The translations under genes were made by a program, and so were the position numbers. The notes beneath the pieces are model-generated. The model saw only the letters and a list, made by a program, of their open reading frames with translations. It was not told the DNA's origin and made no database searches. This document shows positions 1 to 11,368 of a stretch of DNA of 64,000 nucleotides, one piece after another (position 1 is the first letter of the stretch; the number at the start of each line of letters is the position of its first letter). The stretch is from the NCBI RefSeq assembly GCF_032854445.1, contig NC_088297.1, forward strand, positions 23,385,127-23,449,126, in the 5' to 3' direction. The DNA comes from Liolophura sinensis (Eukaryota; Mollusca; Polyplacophora; Chitonida; Chitonidae).

Positions 1-3000
1 AGGGGATGTCATTATCAGCTTGTGCGCTACACTCTGTAGTGTAGAATTAAGGTGGGGCGCTAGAAGAGCTGATTGCATCAGGGGAAAGGACTGAATTCCA
101 CCAGGGAATGACATGTCATGTGCAAGAACTGTTATCCATTAAACCAGAGCTCTGTGTGGGAATGGAATCCCCGGAGGATGTTAGTCCATTCAGGGCTGCA
201 TGGGGAAAATGGTCGAGTTTATTTCTGCTACCTCATTTATTGTAGTGTGTGCTAAACTAAAAAGGACAAAGTGTCTTTTGTTTCTGTGGGAATATCGCAG
301 ACATATTGTATTTATATTGCAAAATACTGGATGAAAAATATGTTGCACTCTTTGTGCAAAAATATGGAACATGACAGAAATGCCCGTCCTTGTACCACAG
401 CAACCCCCCTCCCCCCCACAAACCACCAGTTATATATGTTGTACTTTTTGAGAAATTGTCTTTTTAATAATTTTTTTCTAAAATGTGTAAAGCATTTTAG
501 ATAGCGTTAAAATCTTACAACCAACGAAAGGACGTGTTGCATTTTTTTCTACAAAATGTCTTTTGATTTTTTTTTTTGTTTTTGTTAGTGTTAAAATCTT
601 ATAACCAACAAAAGAATGTGTTACATTTTTGACTGAATTTGCCTATTTACTCTTCTTTTAAACAAACACACCTGGATTTAGATAAAGATTGTTGAATTGA
701 ACGTTACTTGGATTCATGATTCCCGAAAATCAATGACATATTAAGTGTAAGTAAATCAATATCCACTTCTGTTTTCGAAAGCTCTCAGAAAAGTCGAATA
801 CCAAGACAATAACGGGAGATTCACAAAGCTTCTAGTTTATCCAGTACCAATCAGTAGTGGGTTTGTCTTACCTTAAGGAAGAAATCCATATTCTCTTATG
901 AAGGGAGTTAATTGACTCCAGTCGAGGAACTAGACAGAAATTCTGGCTGTCTGGGGTTTATCTGTGTGCATAATTTATATCTGTGCACACACGTGCATAT
1001 GCACGTGCTTACGTCGACAGGTATGGGCTACATTTGGTGTATCCTAACTTCCTCAAACTTTTCACACATGAAAGAGTAATTTTCAGTGCAGTTTATGCAT
1101 AAATTGTATTTTTAGTTTGATTTGGGATACTACATTCGTTGGTCTGGCCAGTTTCACAGATTCACAAAAAGTAAAATTTCATTAGTCAAAACAGAATAAT
1201 GCCTTCAGGCTATGTTTGACTAAACACCTGGCAAACATGCGAAAAGGTTAAAGAATGACAGTAATAGCTATATTAAGCTCCTAAAGTGCATATAATGTGT
1301 ACTGCATCATGAATAAGTTTGACACCATTTACACTGTGACAAGAACCAACAGTTTGAAAGACTAATAAAACTTCTGACTAGTGAAATGAACTTTTGGTTG
1401 TGTACATGTATATTTCCTTATAAGATGTGTACACTTATCATGTGTGATGGTTGGGATTATTTTGTGTTCAAAGCTTCGAATTCTTTCTTCCCAAACAGTA
1501 TATGACTGAAGTCAAACTATTTTTTCAAAGCTATAACCGCATACAGGGTTAGATATTTGAAATTTTGAATCAGCCTTAATTATGTAATAATTCTCATACC
1601 TGATTATCTTTAAGGTTTATGTGCTTTTGTTTTCCGTAGTTTTGGAAGAGGATTACTAAAGTGGATTCGCTCCAGATCAGAGCATACATCCTAACACTTA
1701 TGTACATGATATGTGATATGCAGGCTTATCTGGTATATATAGATCACAGGAAGAACCTTGAGTAGGCCAACTGATACTACACCTATCACTATGCCCCCCC
1801 CCCCCCCCCTCCACCTTTCCCTTTCCCCACAAAGCTCTCCTTTTACCCCTTCCTCAGTTCGCCCACACAAATGTACGCCCTTCTACCCTCATTCAGTACA
1901 TCACAGGGAGAGCCGCAGTTCAGTAAGGTGTATGTGTGTGTTGGTTGACATCCAGCCTGTTGCTATATACACAGCTAGTGCTAGAGGGTGTTGAGTTCAC
2001 TATGTATACCGATATAAATTACCCCTATCCACATTCTTAACATGCACATGTAGGCTTAAAGTCTTGACCCCAGACTTGACCCCACCGGAGGGGAGTTGGG
2101 AAATATGCCGTTACCTGGCCGTTAGTACAAGAAGTGTATTGGACTCCCCAAGTTTTCTGAAATCCTCCACTCAGGCCACACCAGTTAGTTGTTGTTCCAC
2201 AGGAAAAGCATAGAAACATCAAGATCAAACAAAATGAAAGGATGGATTTTCAGTTTTATGTATATTGGTTTTTTGGATTTTTTTTTTCATAAGACACAAA
2301 ATAAAATTAGTGTCACCTAAAGTTAACAGTTGGCAGAGATGGGAGACGCAAGCCTATATTTACCTGAACTGTTTCCGGCTAACACACTGGTAGAGGTGGT
2401 GGGGTTTGACCGAGGGGTGTTGATGGGGTGGTGTTGTTCAGGAGTTACTGTCTCATTTAATTGGCTGGATCCACTACTGGTCATTTCCTCAGCTGATTGG
2501 AGCTTAACTGATGATTGAAAAGTCCTCTGTTTGAATCCATCTCTTATCTGAACAACTGGGGCCGTTAGTCAGTGTGGTTCGTCAGGTACATTTCCTATTC
2601 CTCAAACCATAACGAATGAGTGAGTGGGTGAATGAGTGCTTGGGGTTTAACGTCGTACTCAAAACCATAACGATAAACCTGAAATCAAATAAATAGAACT
2701 GTATAGGATGTTAATCGAAAGGACATGATCTTGTCATTGTGTTTTAGGATTGAAAATGCCCTGTTATCAACTCTGAAGGCAAAAAACATTGAGAAAACAT
2801 GATACGTGAATGTATGAATTTATGCGAATGAGTTTCTGTGAGCATTTTTCATGAAACCTTATTGTATTCTCTTCTATACAACATTTAATACAATTCAGGC
2901 ATTGCTATTTGCCTTATTTAAGTTTTAATATTTTAAATCTATATGTACATGCATGTAAGAGAGTTTGTAGAGTTGCAACTTGGCAGGCTATAATGAAAAT

Positions 3001-3460
3001 AATTGAGTTTTTATATCATGGATGAACATGGTACGACGTTTGAAAATGAGTAATACAAATTTTTCACTCCTAGTTTTGAACTCCTGACTTCATTGGTTGA
3101 TGTCTACTGGCATCAGTTCAGATTTGCACATCCTGTGTCAGCTAATTAGGAATTTATGTGCAAGCAGGTACATTTGGTTAAAACTAGAATACATTGCATT
3201 ATATTATGATATCTGGCCTCAACCAAATACAGTATGTTAGCCAGGGTTAATTAAGATCTAACGTGTCTCAGTTGCTCCCCCCTTCCCCCATCAAAATGCA
3301 TATACACGCCCACGCCTCCCCCCCTCCCCCTCCCCCCTCCCCCATCTCCCACATATCTGTTGAACATACTTGCATGACAACATTCATTCAGTGAAAGGAG
3401 GAAAGAGAGAGCTAAAAATAATGGGTTGCCAGCCTACATTGAGGGGCGCACATAACAGTG
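1..3460. other. No gene seen
   Basis: A/T-rich unique sequence with C homopolymer runs near 1795-1810 and 3316-3345 and one SINE relic. I searched for the missing N-terminal exon of PAF-AH (GPYSVGCTD-like, RLYYP-like) and found none. Confidence 0.5.
2505..2670 (+). mobile_element. Relic SINE-like sequence
   Basis: A gagtgcttggggtttaacgt and cgtcgtactca motif, the tail-side signature of a widespread molluscan SINE type, preceded by GTGAGTGG/GTGAATGA repeats. Confidence 0.4.
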
Positions 3461-4282
3461 GTTACAAAGTAGGACACTGAGCTCTGTGCGTGGAGGTACA
3501 TGTAACTGACCTAAACTTTGGTCCGTGACATAAAACTGTTCATGCCGTTTCACCAGATTCTTAGAGTTGTGGTGATCTGAGAAACCTGCTTTGGGGTCTG
3601 TTCGAAAGCTAGGATGAAAGCCCACTGGAAATCTTAAAGTTTTAGCACCAAAAGTAATATTTCATTGCTTCTGAAATGCACTTTTTGGGTCAGATTTGTA
3701 GTTCACATGTGCTAATTGTGGAGAGGAAGGAAGGATAAGAAATTGTTTTTCACCTATGACATAATACTTGTCATGACATATAAGACATGTTCCACCCTCC
3801 AATCCCCCGTGCAACACACACACACACCCTCCCCAACCAAAAACACCCACCCACCCACCTGCGCACTCACCCACCCACCCACCTGCGCACTCACCCACAG
3901 GTGCATGGACCACTTACAAACATGGAGGACTTACACAACATTATACTTGAAGTGAAAGTGAAACTTGAAAGTTTTGGACAGCACATCTACATTCACCAGG
4001 ATAGTAACAGGAAAGAATCTCTGTGACAATTTATACTGAGACTATGTAGGAAGCGTTGTGAAATGTATGAGTTGGTCAGTAGGTATGCTTCTAATAACGA
4101 ATGTTTTAATTCAGTTTTTGTGTACCTCTTTTCTGAAGAAGTCTGAAATATACCTGTACTGAGTTTGTGCCCTATATTGATCAGGTTTACATGTACGCTA
4201 TCCCTGGTACTTTAGGCTTGGTACATCTGTATAATCAGATGCAACTGATTAGGGGAATTTGTAAATTTAACCTCAAACTTTA

Positions 4283-4402
4283 TGGTTGTGGTTTCCCCCA
4301 GGGTTCTGCCCGGTTTCCTCCCACCACAATGCTGGTCACTGGTGTATAAGTCAAATATTCTTGAGTACAGTGTAAATCACCAATCAAGTAAATAAATAAG
4401 TA
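4283..4402 (+). mobile_element. SINE 3' fragment
   Basis: ggtttcctcccaccacaatg, then aaatattcttgagtacagtg and an AAATAAATAAG tail. Only about 130 bp before the next copy in the same direction. Confidence 0.75.
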
Positions 4403-4527
4403 TATAACTGTGTTTATCAAAGTGTGGTACATGCAACTCAGTCTGTGTATTTCTGTGCCTAAAGTATGAACATATTTGTATTGCAATAAATTCATTGATT
4501 GCTTTTAAAAAAGTTGTGTGAACAAAC

Positions 4528-4714
4528 ATAGGCGGTCGCTGTGAGTTCAAGTCCTGCTCATGCTGACTTTCTGTCCTGCAGTACGTGGGAATTCGTATCA
4601 GCAATCTGTGGATAGTCATGGGTTTGCTCCCACCATAATGCTGTCCGCCGTGATATAAGTGAAATATTCTTGAGTATGATGTAAAACACCAGTCATACAA
4701 ATAAACAAATTTGA
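4528..4714 (+). mobile_element. tRNA-derived SINE, 5'-truncated
   Basis: A B-box-like ggtcgctgtgagttcaagtc, then accataatgctgtccgccg and the tail attcttgagtatgatgtaaa. The A-box side is missing. Confidence 0.78.
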
Positions 4715-5020
4715 GGGTTTGGTTTTAAGTTCAGCCTATTGTGTTGGTAGGGAATTGCCCCAGGTTGACCAAATAACAGTGGCATGAAATGCTGTTTTTG
4801 TGAATGACAAGGCCACTCAGTGTGCCCATTCTGAGAGGTCTGCTGATCTTGGAAAGGTGTTTTGAGATTTAATTGTTTAGAAGGTAGGATGATATTCTAC
4901 TGAAAACAATCAAATTTGACTTCCAAAGTAATATTTTATGAAATGTATTCGCCTTTAAATCGGCAATATTTGGGTGGAATGTTTAGGGCAAGGACAGTAA
5001 ATGAAGCACAAATTTGTCAG

Positions 5021-5183
5021 TCTGAACGGTTTTATGCAGTTAAATCTGGGCCATCCTGCAGATATCTGTGTCATCTATGCATGTATTTAGTGTTCTGTCT
5101 GTCTGTCTGAACGGTTTTATGCAGTTAAATCTGGGCCATCCTGCAGATATCTGTGTCATCTATGCATGTATTTAGTGTTCTGT
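5021..5183. repeat. Perfect 85-bp tandem duplication
   Basis: The block starting tctgaacggttttatgcagt occurs at 5021 and again at 5106 and is identical up to gtgttctgt. Very recent. Confidence 0.85.
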
Positions 5184-5411
5184 ACAATTTAACCACTCAT
5201 CAAGGTTGGTAGGGAAGTGGCCTGGAAACTCTTAATTACCTAGCTTTTAATTACCCACATACGTGTATATATGCATAATGTTATAATCAGCACTTTGTGT
5301 AGATTAATCTGAAATGTGCAGAAGACTGGAAATAAACTTTAGTTAGGACCTTTGGGATTACAACAATCTGATTATTTAGGTGCTGTGAATATGCGCTAGT
5401 GTCAATTGTTC

Positions 5412-5530
5412 TTGTGGCCAGTTAGTTAGAGATTATGAGGTTGCAGGCTCAAATCCAGCTCTCGCTGGTCAGACTATGGGTTTTATGCAGACAGTTTGTC
5501 AGCTATCTGAAGTAGGTGGGTAGTTTACTT
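5412..5530 (+). mobile_element. tRNA-like SINE head
   Basis: An A-box-like tggccagttagttagaga and a B-box-like gaggttgcaggctcaaatcc lie 34 bp apart, then diverged sequence. It does not fold as a full tRNA gene on inspection. Confidence 0.45.
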
Positions 5531-6601
5531 ATGGCATTCAAATTTCAATCGGTCATAAACCCGACAACCATCATATAATTTTTTTTTAAAATTTGAATAC
5601 AGCATTGAGCTCTTAATAAAATGAGTAAATAATCAAATATTGTACATCTTATTAAGAGAGTGTTAATTAAGAAAACATACTGGGCTATCAACATTGAGCA
5701 AGACCCTACCCTCAGGCCAAATCGTGTAGATCTATGTTTGTTTATAGTTTCACAAAGTTGGTCTGTAATAACGGGAAATAACCGAAAATTGAGCCCTTGA
5801 CCGAGTTACCATTTTTGGCTGACCTGGTGCCTCTGCTCAATCTATTGATCTCAGGGAAGTGTTTTGAGATTTCTGCTACTGGTGCAGTGAAAACGTGCCA
5901 AGAGAATTTCTGTAAAGTTTTTTTGGCATACATGTGTATGTAAATAAAACAAGGATTTCTTTAATTTATACTTCACCTTCGTATTCAGAGTCAGTAGACC
6001 AGTGTAGGCCTACACACGTATAGACAAGTTGGGTGAGACCGGAGGACTCCTGTGTAGTATAACCCTAAATGACCCTATAATTCCTCTATGACTGACTTGC
6101 CCATTTTTCCTGATTCTGAGAGTTCTGTTGAGTTTAGAAAGGTGTTTTGAGGTTTACTTGGAGTATGGGATGATATTCTATTGAAAAATTGTAAGTTTCA
6201 GCACCAAAAATAATACTTTGTGACATTTATATGCCTCTGGAAATGTACTTGTGTGAGTGAAATCCATATATTAGATCATTTAGGGCATTGGAGGTAACCT
6301 AATATTGTCAGAAAATATAGAACAGATTGTGTAGGAACTTTTTTTTTTACATTCTGATTAATTAAAAGAATAGGGAATTAAAAGTCAGATAGTTAAGGTT
6401 ATACACCATATGCAACTCCAAATCACACTGCTTTTATTTAAACCAAAAATAACTAATAATAGACAATTTACTGATTTGAAAATGATCAACAAATTAAGGT
6501 GGAATGCCAGGATAGAAATAGTTGTTTTCTGTTTTCGAACATATTGTTAAAATGGCCTTTTTACATACATGTAGGTGTAGCTAGAATGTGTGAGAACTCT
6601 G

Positions 6602-7770
6602 GAGACACACTAATTTCCTAATTTCCTGTATGTGACAGGTTTCTTTCATCTCTGAAGGCACAGTAATTTCCTCTGTTTGTGACAGGTTTCTTTCATCTCT
6701 GAAGGCACAGTAATTTCAGGTTTCTTTCATCTCTGAAGACACACTAATTTCCTCTGTATGTGACAAGTGTCTTTCATCTCTGAAGACACACTAATTTTCT
6801 CTGCATGTGACAGGTTTCTTTCATCTCTGAAGACAGGGTAATTTCAGGTTTCTTTCATCTCTGAAGACAGGGTAATTTCCTCTGTTTGTGACAGGTTTCT
6901 TTCATCTCTGAAGACAGGGTAATTTCAGGTTTCTTTCATCTCGGAAGACAGGGTAATTTCCTCTGTTTGTGACAGGTTTCTTTCATCTCTGAAGACGGTA
7001 ATTTTCTCTGTATGTGACAGGTTTCTTTTATCTCTGAAGACACACTATTTTTCTCTGCATGTGACACGTTTCTTTCATCTCTGAAGACAAGGTAATTTTC
7101 TCTGTATGTGACAGGTTTCTTTCATCTCTGAAGACATGGTAATTTGCTCTGTATGTGACAGGTTTCTTTCATCTCTGAAGGCAAAGTAATTTCCTCCGTT
7201 TGTGACAGGTTTCTTTCATCTCTGAAGACATGGTAATTTGCTCTGTATGGGACAGGTTTCTTTCATCTCTGAAGGCACAGTAATTTCCTCTGTTTGTGAC
7301 AGGTTTCTTTCATCTCTGAAGACATGGTAATTTGCTGTGTATGTGACAGGTTTCTTTCATCTCTGAAGGCACAGTAATTTCCTCTGTTTGTGACAGGTTT
7401 CTTTCATCTCTGAAGACAGGGTAATTTTCTCTGTATGTGACAGGTTTCTTTCATCTCTGAAGGCACAGTGATTTCCTCTGTTTGTGACAGGTTTCTTTCA
7501 TCTCTGAAGACAGGGTAATTTTCTCTGTATGTGACAGGTTTCTTTCATCTCTGAAGACAAGGTAATTTTCTCTGTATGTGACAGGTTTCTTTCATCTCTG
7601 AAGGCACGGTAATTTCAGGTTTCTTTCATCTCTGAAGACAGGGTAATTTCCTCTGTATGTGACAGGTTTCTTTCATCTCTGAAGACAGGGTAATTTTCTC
7701 TGTTTGTGACAGGTTTCTTTCATCTCTGAAAACAGCGTAATTTCCTCTGTTTGTGACAGGTTTCTTTCAT
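6602..7770. repeat. 47-bp minisatellite, about 26 units
   Basis: Core ggtttctttcatctctgaag, followed by acagggtaatttcctctgtt and tgtgaca; several units are shorter, lacking the cctctgtttgtgaca part. Each unit has a pyrimidine tract ending in gacag. Upstream of the visible PAF-AH exons. Confidence 0.9.
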
Positions 7771-10700
7771 TTATTGTCTCTTTTTCTTGTGGTAATGTGC
7801 AATAGTGCAATAGTACATGTAGTCAAATGCATGTGTGGGTTTTTCATTCTTTTTTACTATATTTTTTTCATCCCATATAGGTAACAACTTCTGATTTCTT
7901 TCTTGTAATGTTTCGATGTAGAATCTAGCATGGTATTGTTTTTCCTTTTTGCTTCTGTTTTGTTTTGTTTTTTATCGAAGTTGGAAGACTTTTTCATTAA
8001 CCTTTCAGTAATTAGTGCTCTTTGATCATATACATCAGTGGTGCTAGCATGACAACAAGAAAACGCCCTACTCTTACAGGTATATATCAGGTGTTTTGAG
8101 AATAGGATTTAAAAAATATTATCTAAGGTACTTTGGCTGCTTGCCACAAAATCACATAAAGAAACTGTGAGAGTATGTGTCAAGTGTTTTATTAAAGTGA
8201 GCCCAGCTGTCCCCAGCAGTAATAAGAAAACAAGAATCAAACCTCGCTTTCTCCCTCTCTCCACCACTGCCAGCTCCAATCCCCACTACCATATAGAAAT
8301 CACTAAACTCCCAGGTGATAAAAGCATGTGAAAAACACGAAGAGTGATTTATTGTAAACTTGCCAAAACGTCCTGGTGTGGCCTGCAGTAGTTTGTTCTA
8401 GCATTGTGAGGCACGCATTGTGGTGATTAAAAGACCAGAGGTTTGTTTGCAGGCATTTCAAGTCGTTAGCTCATTGGTTAGCTCTGATCTCGACATGTAA
8501 AGGTTTAGAGATCTGCACATTATCTGGACAGTTGTTATACGGTCTCCCTTAGCAACTGTAGCAACAGTGGTCAAACACTTATTTTGATATACCTCCAAAA
8601 ACTTTAACACTAAAAGGAATCGTGAGCAAAGCGTGTTCAAATTGACAATCTATATACAGTTGCTGTCCTTGTCATGGTCGGTGGGAAGGTTCCATTTCAC
8701 TAATAAAATGGGGGGTGGGGGGTGGGGGTGAGTCGGGGGTTGGGGTTGGATTGTGATGTTAGAATGTCTGCTTTCTTCAAAATTTGAACAAAATTTTTTC
8801 CAAGGGCAAAGGCAAAATGAATTTACATCTGATTGGTCAGCCAGTTAAGTTTAAAGGTGAATTATTTACCGTCACCGACATCGTGTGGCCAGTAGGCACT
8901 TATCCTGTGTAGGAGGTATACAGAGGTGGCATCAAACAGCAGGCATCTAGGTACTATATCTGGAGAAGCTCAGAATGGGTAATGATGCTTTTTTTTCGAC
9001 ATCCTCATACTTGTAACCTCTCCAAAAGCAGCGGATTGCTGGTACTACAAGCAAGCGATGAGAGTGAACAGCTTGTGCTCGATGATTACAGACATCTCCC
9101 ATGATGCAGGACTCAGTCAGCGGTACACAAATCACGGTCACCGCGCCACTTCAGCCACTGTGCTGAGCCAGGCTCATGTTGGAATACAGGGATAATATCC
9201 GTAACTGGCCACCAGAACGAGTTGAGTCTGATGATTTACATACAGCGAGAGGCCGTCTGAGGAACACTCCTTGAGCTGTGTTTTTACACTCAACCATTGT
9301 TACCTCCCAGTCGTTGGATGCCTCTGTGACTTGTCAGCACGCCTCCATACCTACCGTCGTTCAGGCACAAAGTGTGATCTGAGTTGAAGAAGTTGTAGGC
9401 CCGAGTCTGCTGAAATCGGCTCCACAAGGTCATTAAATTCTCGCCAACGCTACCATCTCAGGAACTACCTTCCATTTAAACTTTAACTGAATCTTCAAGT
9501 TTCTTCACAAAATAAATCGTTCACTTCACTTCACAATTTTTTTATTAATTGACTTGACTTGAAAGCATCATTCCTCTGTCGCTGCAAAGCTGTTATGAGC
9601 TTGTGCTCATATTTAGGGCTCAAACTAACCTGGAGAGATGCTGGTGGGAAATGTAGGGGTGGGGTGCTGCGTGGTTAGCAGGATATACTGATCGGAGATA
9701 ACATGATCGTTCAGTCTGCACAGGTTAATCTGACCTTGTCGTGTCAGGAAAAACACCAAGACATTACTCTGTACTAATATCGGAGTCTCGAGTTCGAACT
9801 CTTATGTCATCAAAGATAAAAACAGGCCTACTGCGTGAATGGTGAGAAATGTTAGGCAACTTTGTTGACATTAATTTACCATTCACCCATCTCACCCTTC
9901 TCCAGTGATTCAGATGTGACCTCTTTTCTTTAGGAACTTCTCAAGTTCACAGACATTCAGATTCACAATCTTCTCTCTTATTCTTCCGCTCTAAATTACT
10001 TTTATGAGACTTTTTTCAAACATCCATATTATAGCGAATGTGATCAAATATAATTGCCTAACACTTTTGACTGGTCACATGATACAGTTTCTACCTTCAG
10101 ACTTTTTCTACCTTCAGAGATAAAAGAGTTCCAACTCGCAACTCCCCTATTCATTTTATTAACATACCGAGGGTAAAGCAACAGTTTACTTCAGGCATAC
10201 TCACTCCAGTTTCCTTCACCGAAAAGACTGGGTATATAGATTCTAAAATCCTGTAAGTGAAAATTTCTGAAGTATCAAGCGTTAAAATTGAAATAAGTCA
10301 ATAATTGGATTAAATAAATCTAAACATTTTACATGATTACAGCATATGATGAATTAAAAAAAAAAACAAAACATAAATTAAATTTAACATTTGACTCACT
10401 GGTTTAGTATCCTGGTTAAAGATAAGGATAAACCAGGTTTAATTAATTATATATTTTTAAATACGGTACCAGTTTTGTGGTGGTGAAGACTCCCTGAAGA
10501 ATACCAGCAGTACTTAAAAAGCAAAAGAATGTATTATTAGAGGAATGACAATAGGGTCGCACCCGCTTAAAAGGTGCGTTTATAGGAGCTTAGGTGGGAC
10601 CACCTAGAAAATTGGCAAGTTTCCAAGTTAAAGCAACATAACCTATAGTTGAAGACCAAACCTTAAATTTTAATTTTGTAAACTTATTAGATAAACCCAG

Positions 10701-11253
10701 TATAAACGTCATGTATTTTTTAAATCCATTTGGTGGTAATTCAAAAGCCCCGGAAAAAATAAAACAGACAGCTTTGGAAAACTGCGTCAGATGTATATAT
10801 TCCATTTAAGCTGAAAAAATGCATTAAAGATCTCTTGAGATTTTTAAGACTCTCATGTCTGATATTGTGTTTTTACATTCTGTTCCCTACATTGAAAATA
10901 TTTGTGACTTTCGTGACAGGTCCTACATACTGCATGTTTCCATAGGAAAGGTCCCACTCAAAGTTTCATGCTTTAATAATTAATCTTGAGTTGAGTTGAA
11001 ACTTGAGATGATTGTCTCATTTCCTCCATATGCACTAGGGTTCAAAAATAAAAAAATGAAAGAAGAATAAAATTGAAAATCCTTTTTTTTATTTTGTCAG
11101 ATCTTGATATTGTTAGTGATATTGCTTTTTTTCATGGCTTTCCTATCACGTAAATATGTCTTTAAATTAAACAATGGCTCCACAGTCCACATTTCTCATA
11201 AATTTGATGATGGTTCATTTTTATCTTTATACCCTCCTTGTTGTTTTTTGTAG
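7771..11253. other. No gene seen
   Basis: Apart from the G-rich tract there are no convincing exons or repeats. It may be intron of the PAF-AH gene, if its first exons lie beyond position 1. Confidence 0.45.
8709..8748 (+). other. G-rich tract with quadruplex potential
   Basis: Runs of 4-6 G separated by 1-6 nt (ggggggtggggggtgggggt, then cgggggttgggg). Function unknown. Confidence 0.5.
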
Positions 11254-11368
11254 GCAAGAGACAAACAGTGGCCAAGGTGGTTGCCACGGAAACAGTATGG
11301 CGCAGGCTATGTATATTTTCTGAGTCGGAACACAAAAATATTTGGTCGTGTCTTCAATTGGCTAGGAG
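11254..11368 (+). CDS. PAF-AH visible exon 1
   Basis: The acceptor ttttttgtag precedes it and the donor gtgagt follows. It opens in phase 0 with [11 protein letters not shown] and ends in phase 1. It aligns with the region of human PLA2G7 just before the NWNSP segment. The incoming phase 0 means that a preceding coding exon should exist. Confidence 0.88.

Larger units (their letters stand above)
3470..6290. repeat. Unclassified interspersed repeat, about four diverged copies
   Basis: Blocks at about 3540-3710, 4790-5000, 5800-5880 and 6085-6300 share elements in the same order: ctgatctt or similar, gaaaggtgttttgaga, ggatgatattctactgaaaa, caccaaaagtaatattt and a Met-Thr-rich end. No terminal repeats seen; class unknown. 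Confidence 0.5.

Noticed and set aside
2330-2518. 62-codon + ORF beginning MAEMGDASLYLPELF
   Set aside because: Considered as a missing PAF-AH exon, but it has no family motif and no good splice borders.
8458-8520. tRNA-like string gttagctcattggttagctc
   Set aside because: No B box or cloverleaf partner follows; too weak even as a SINE head.
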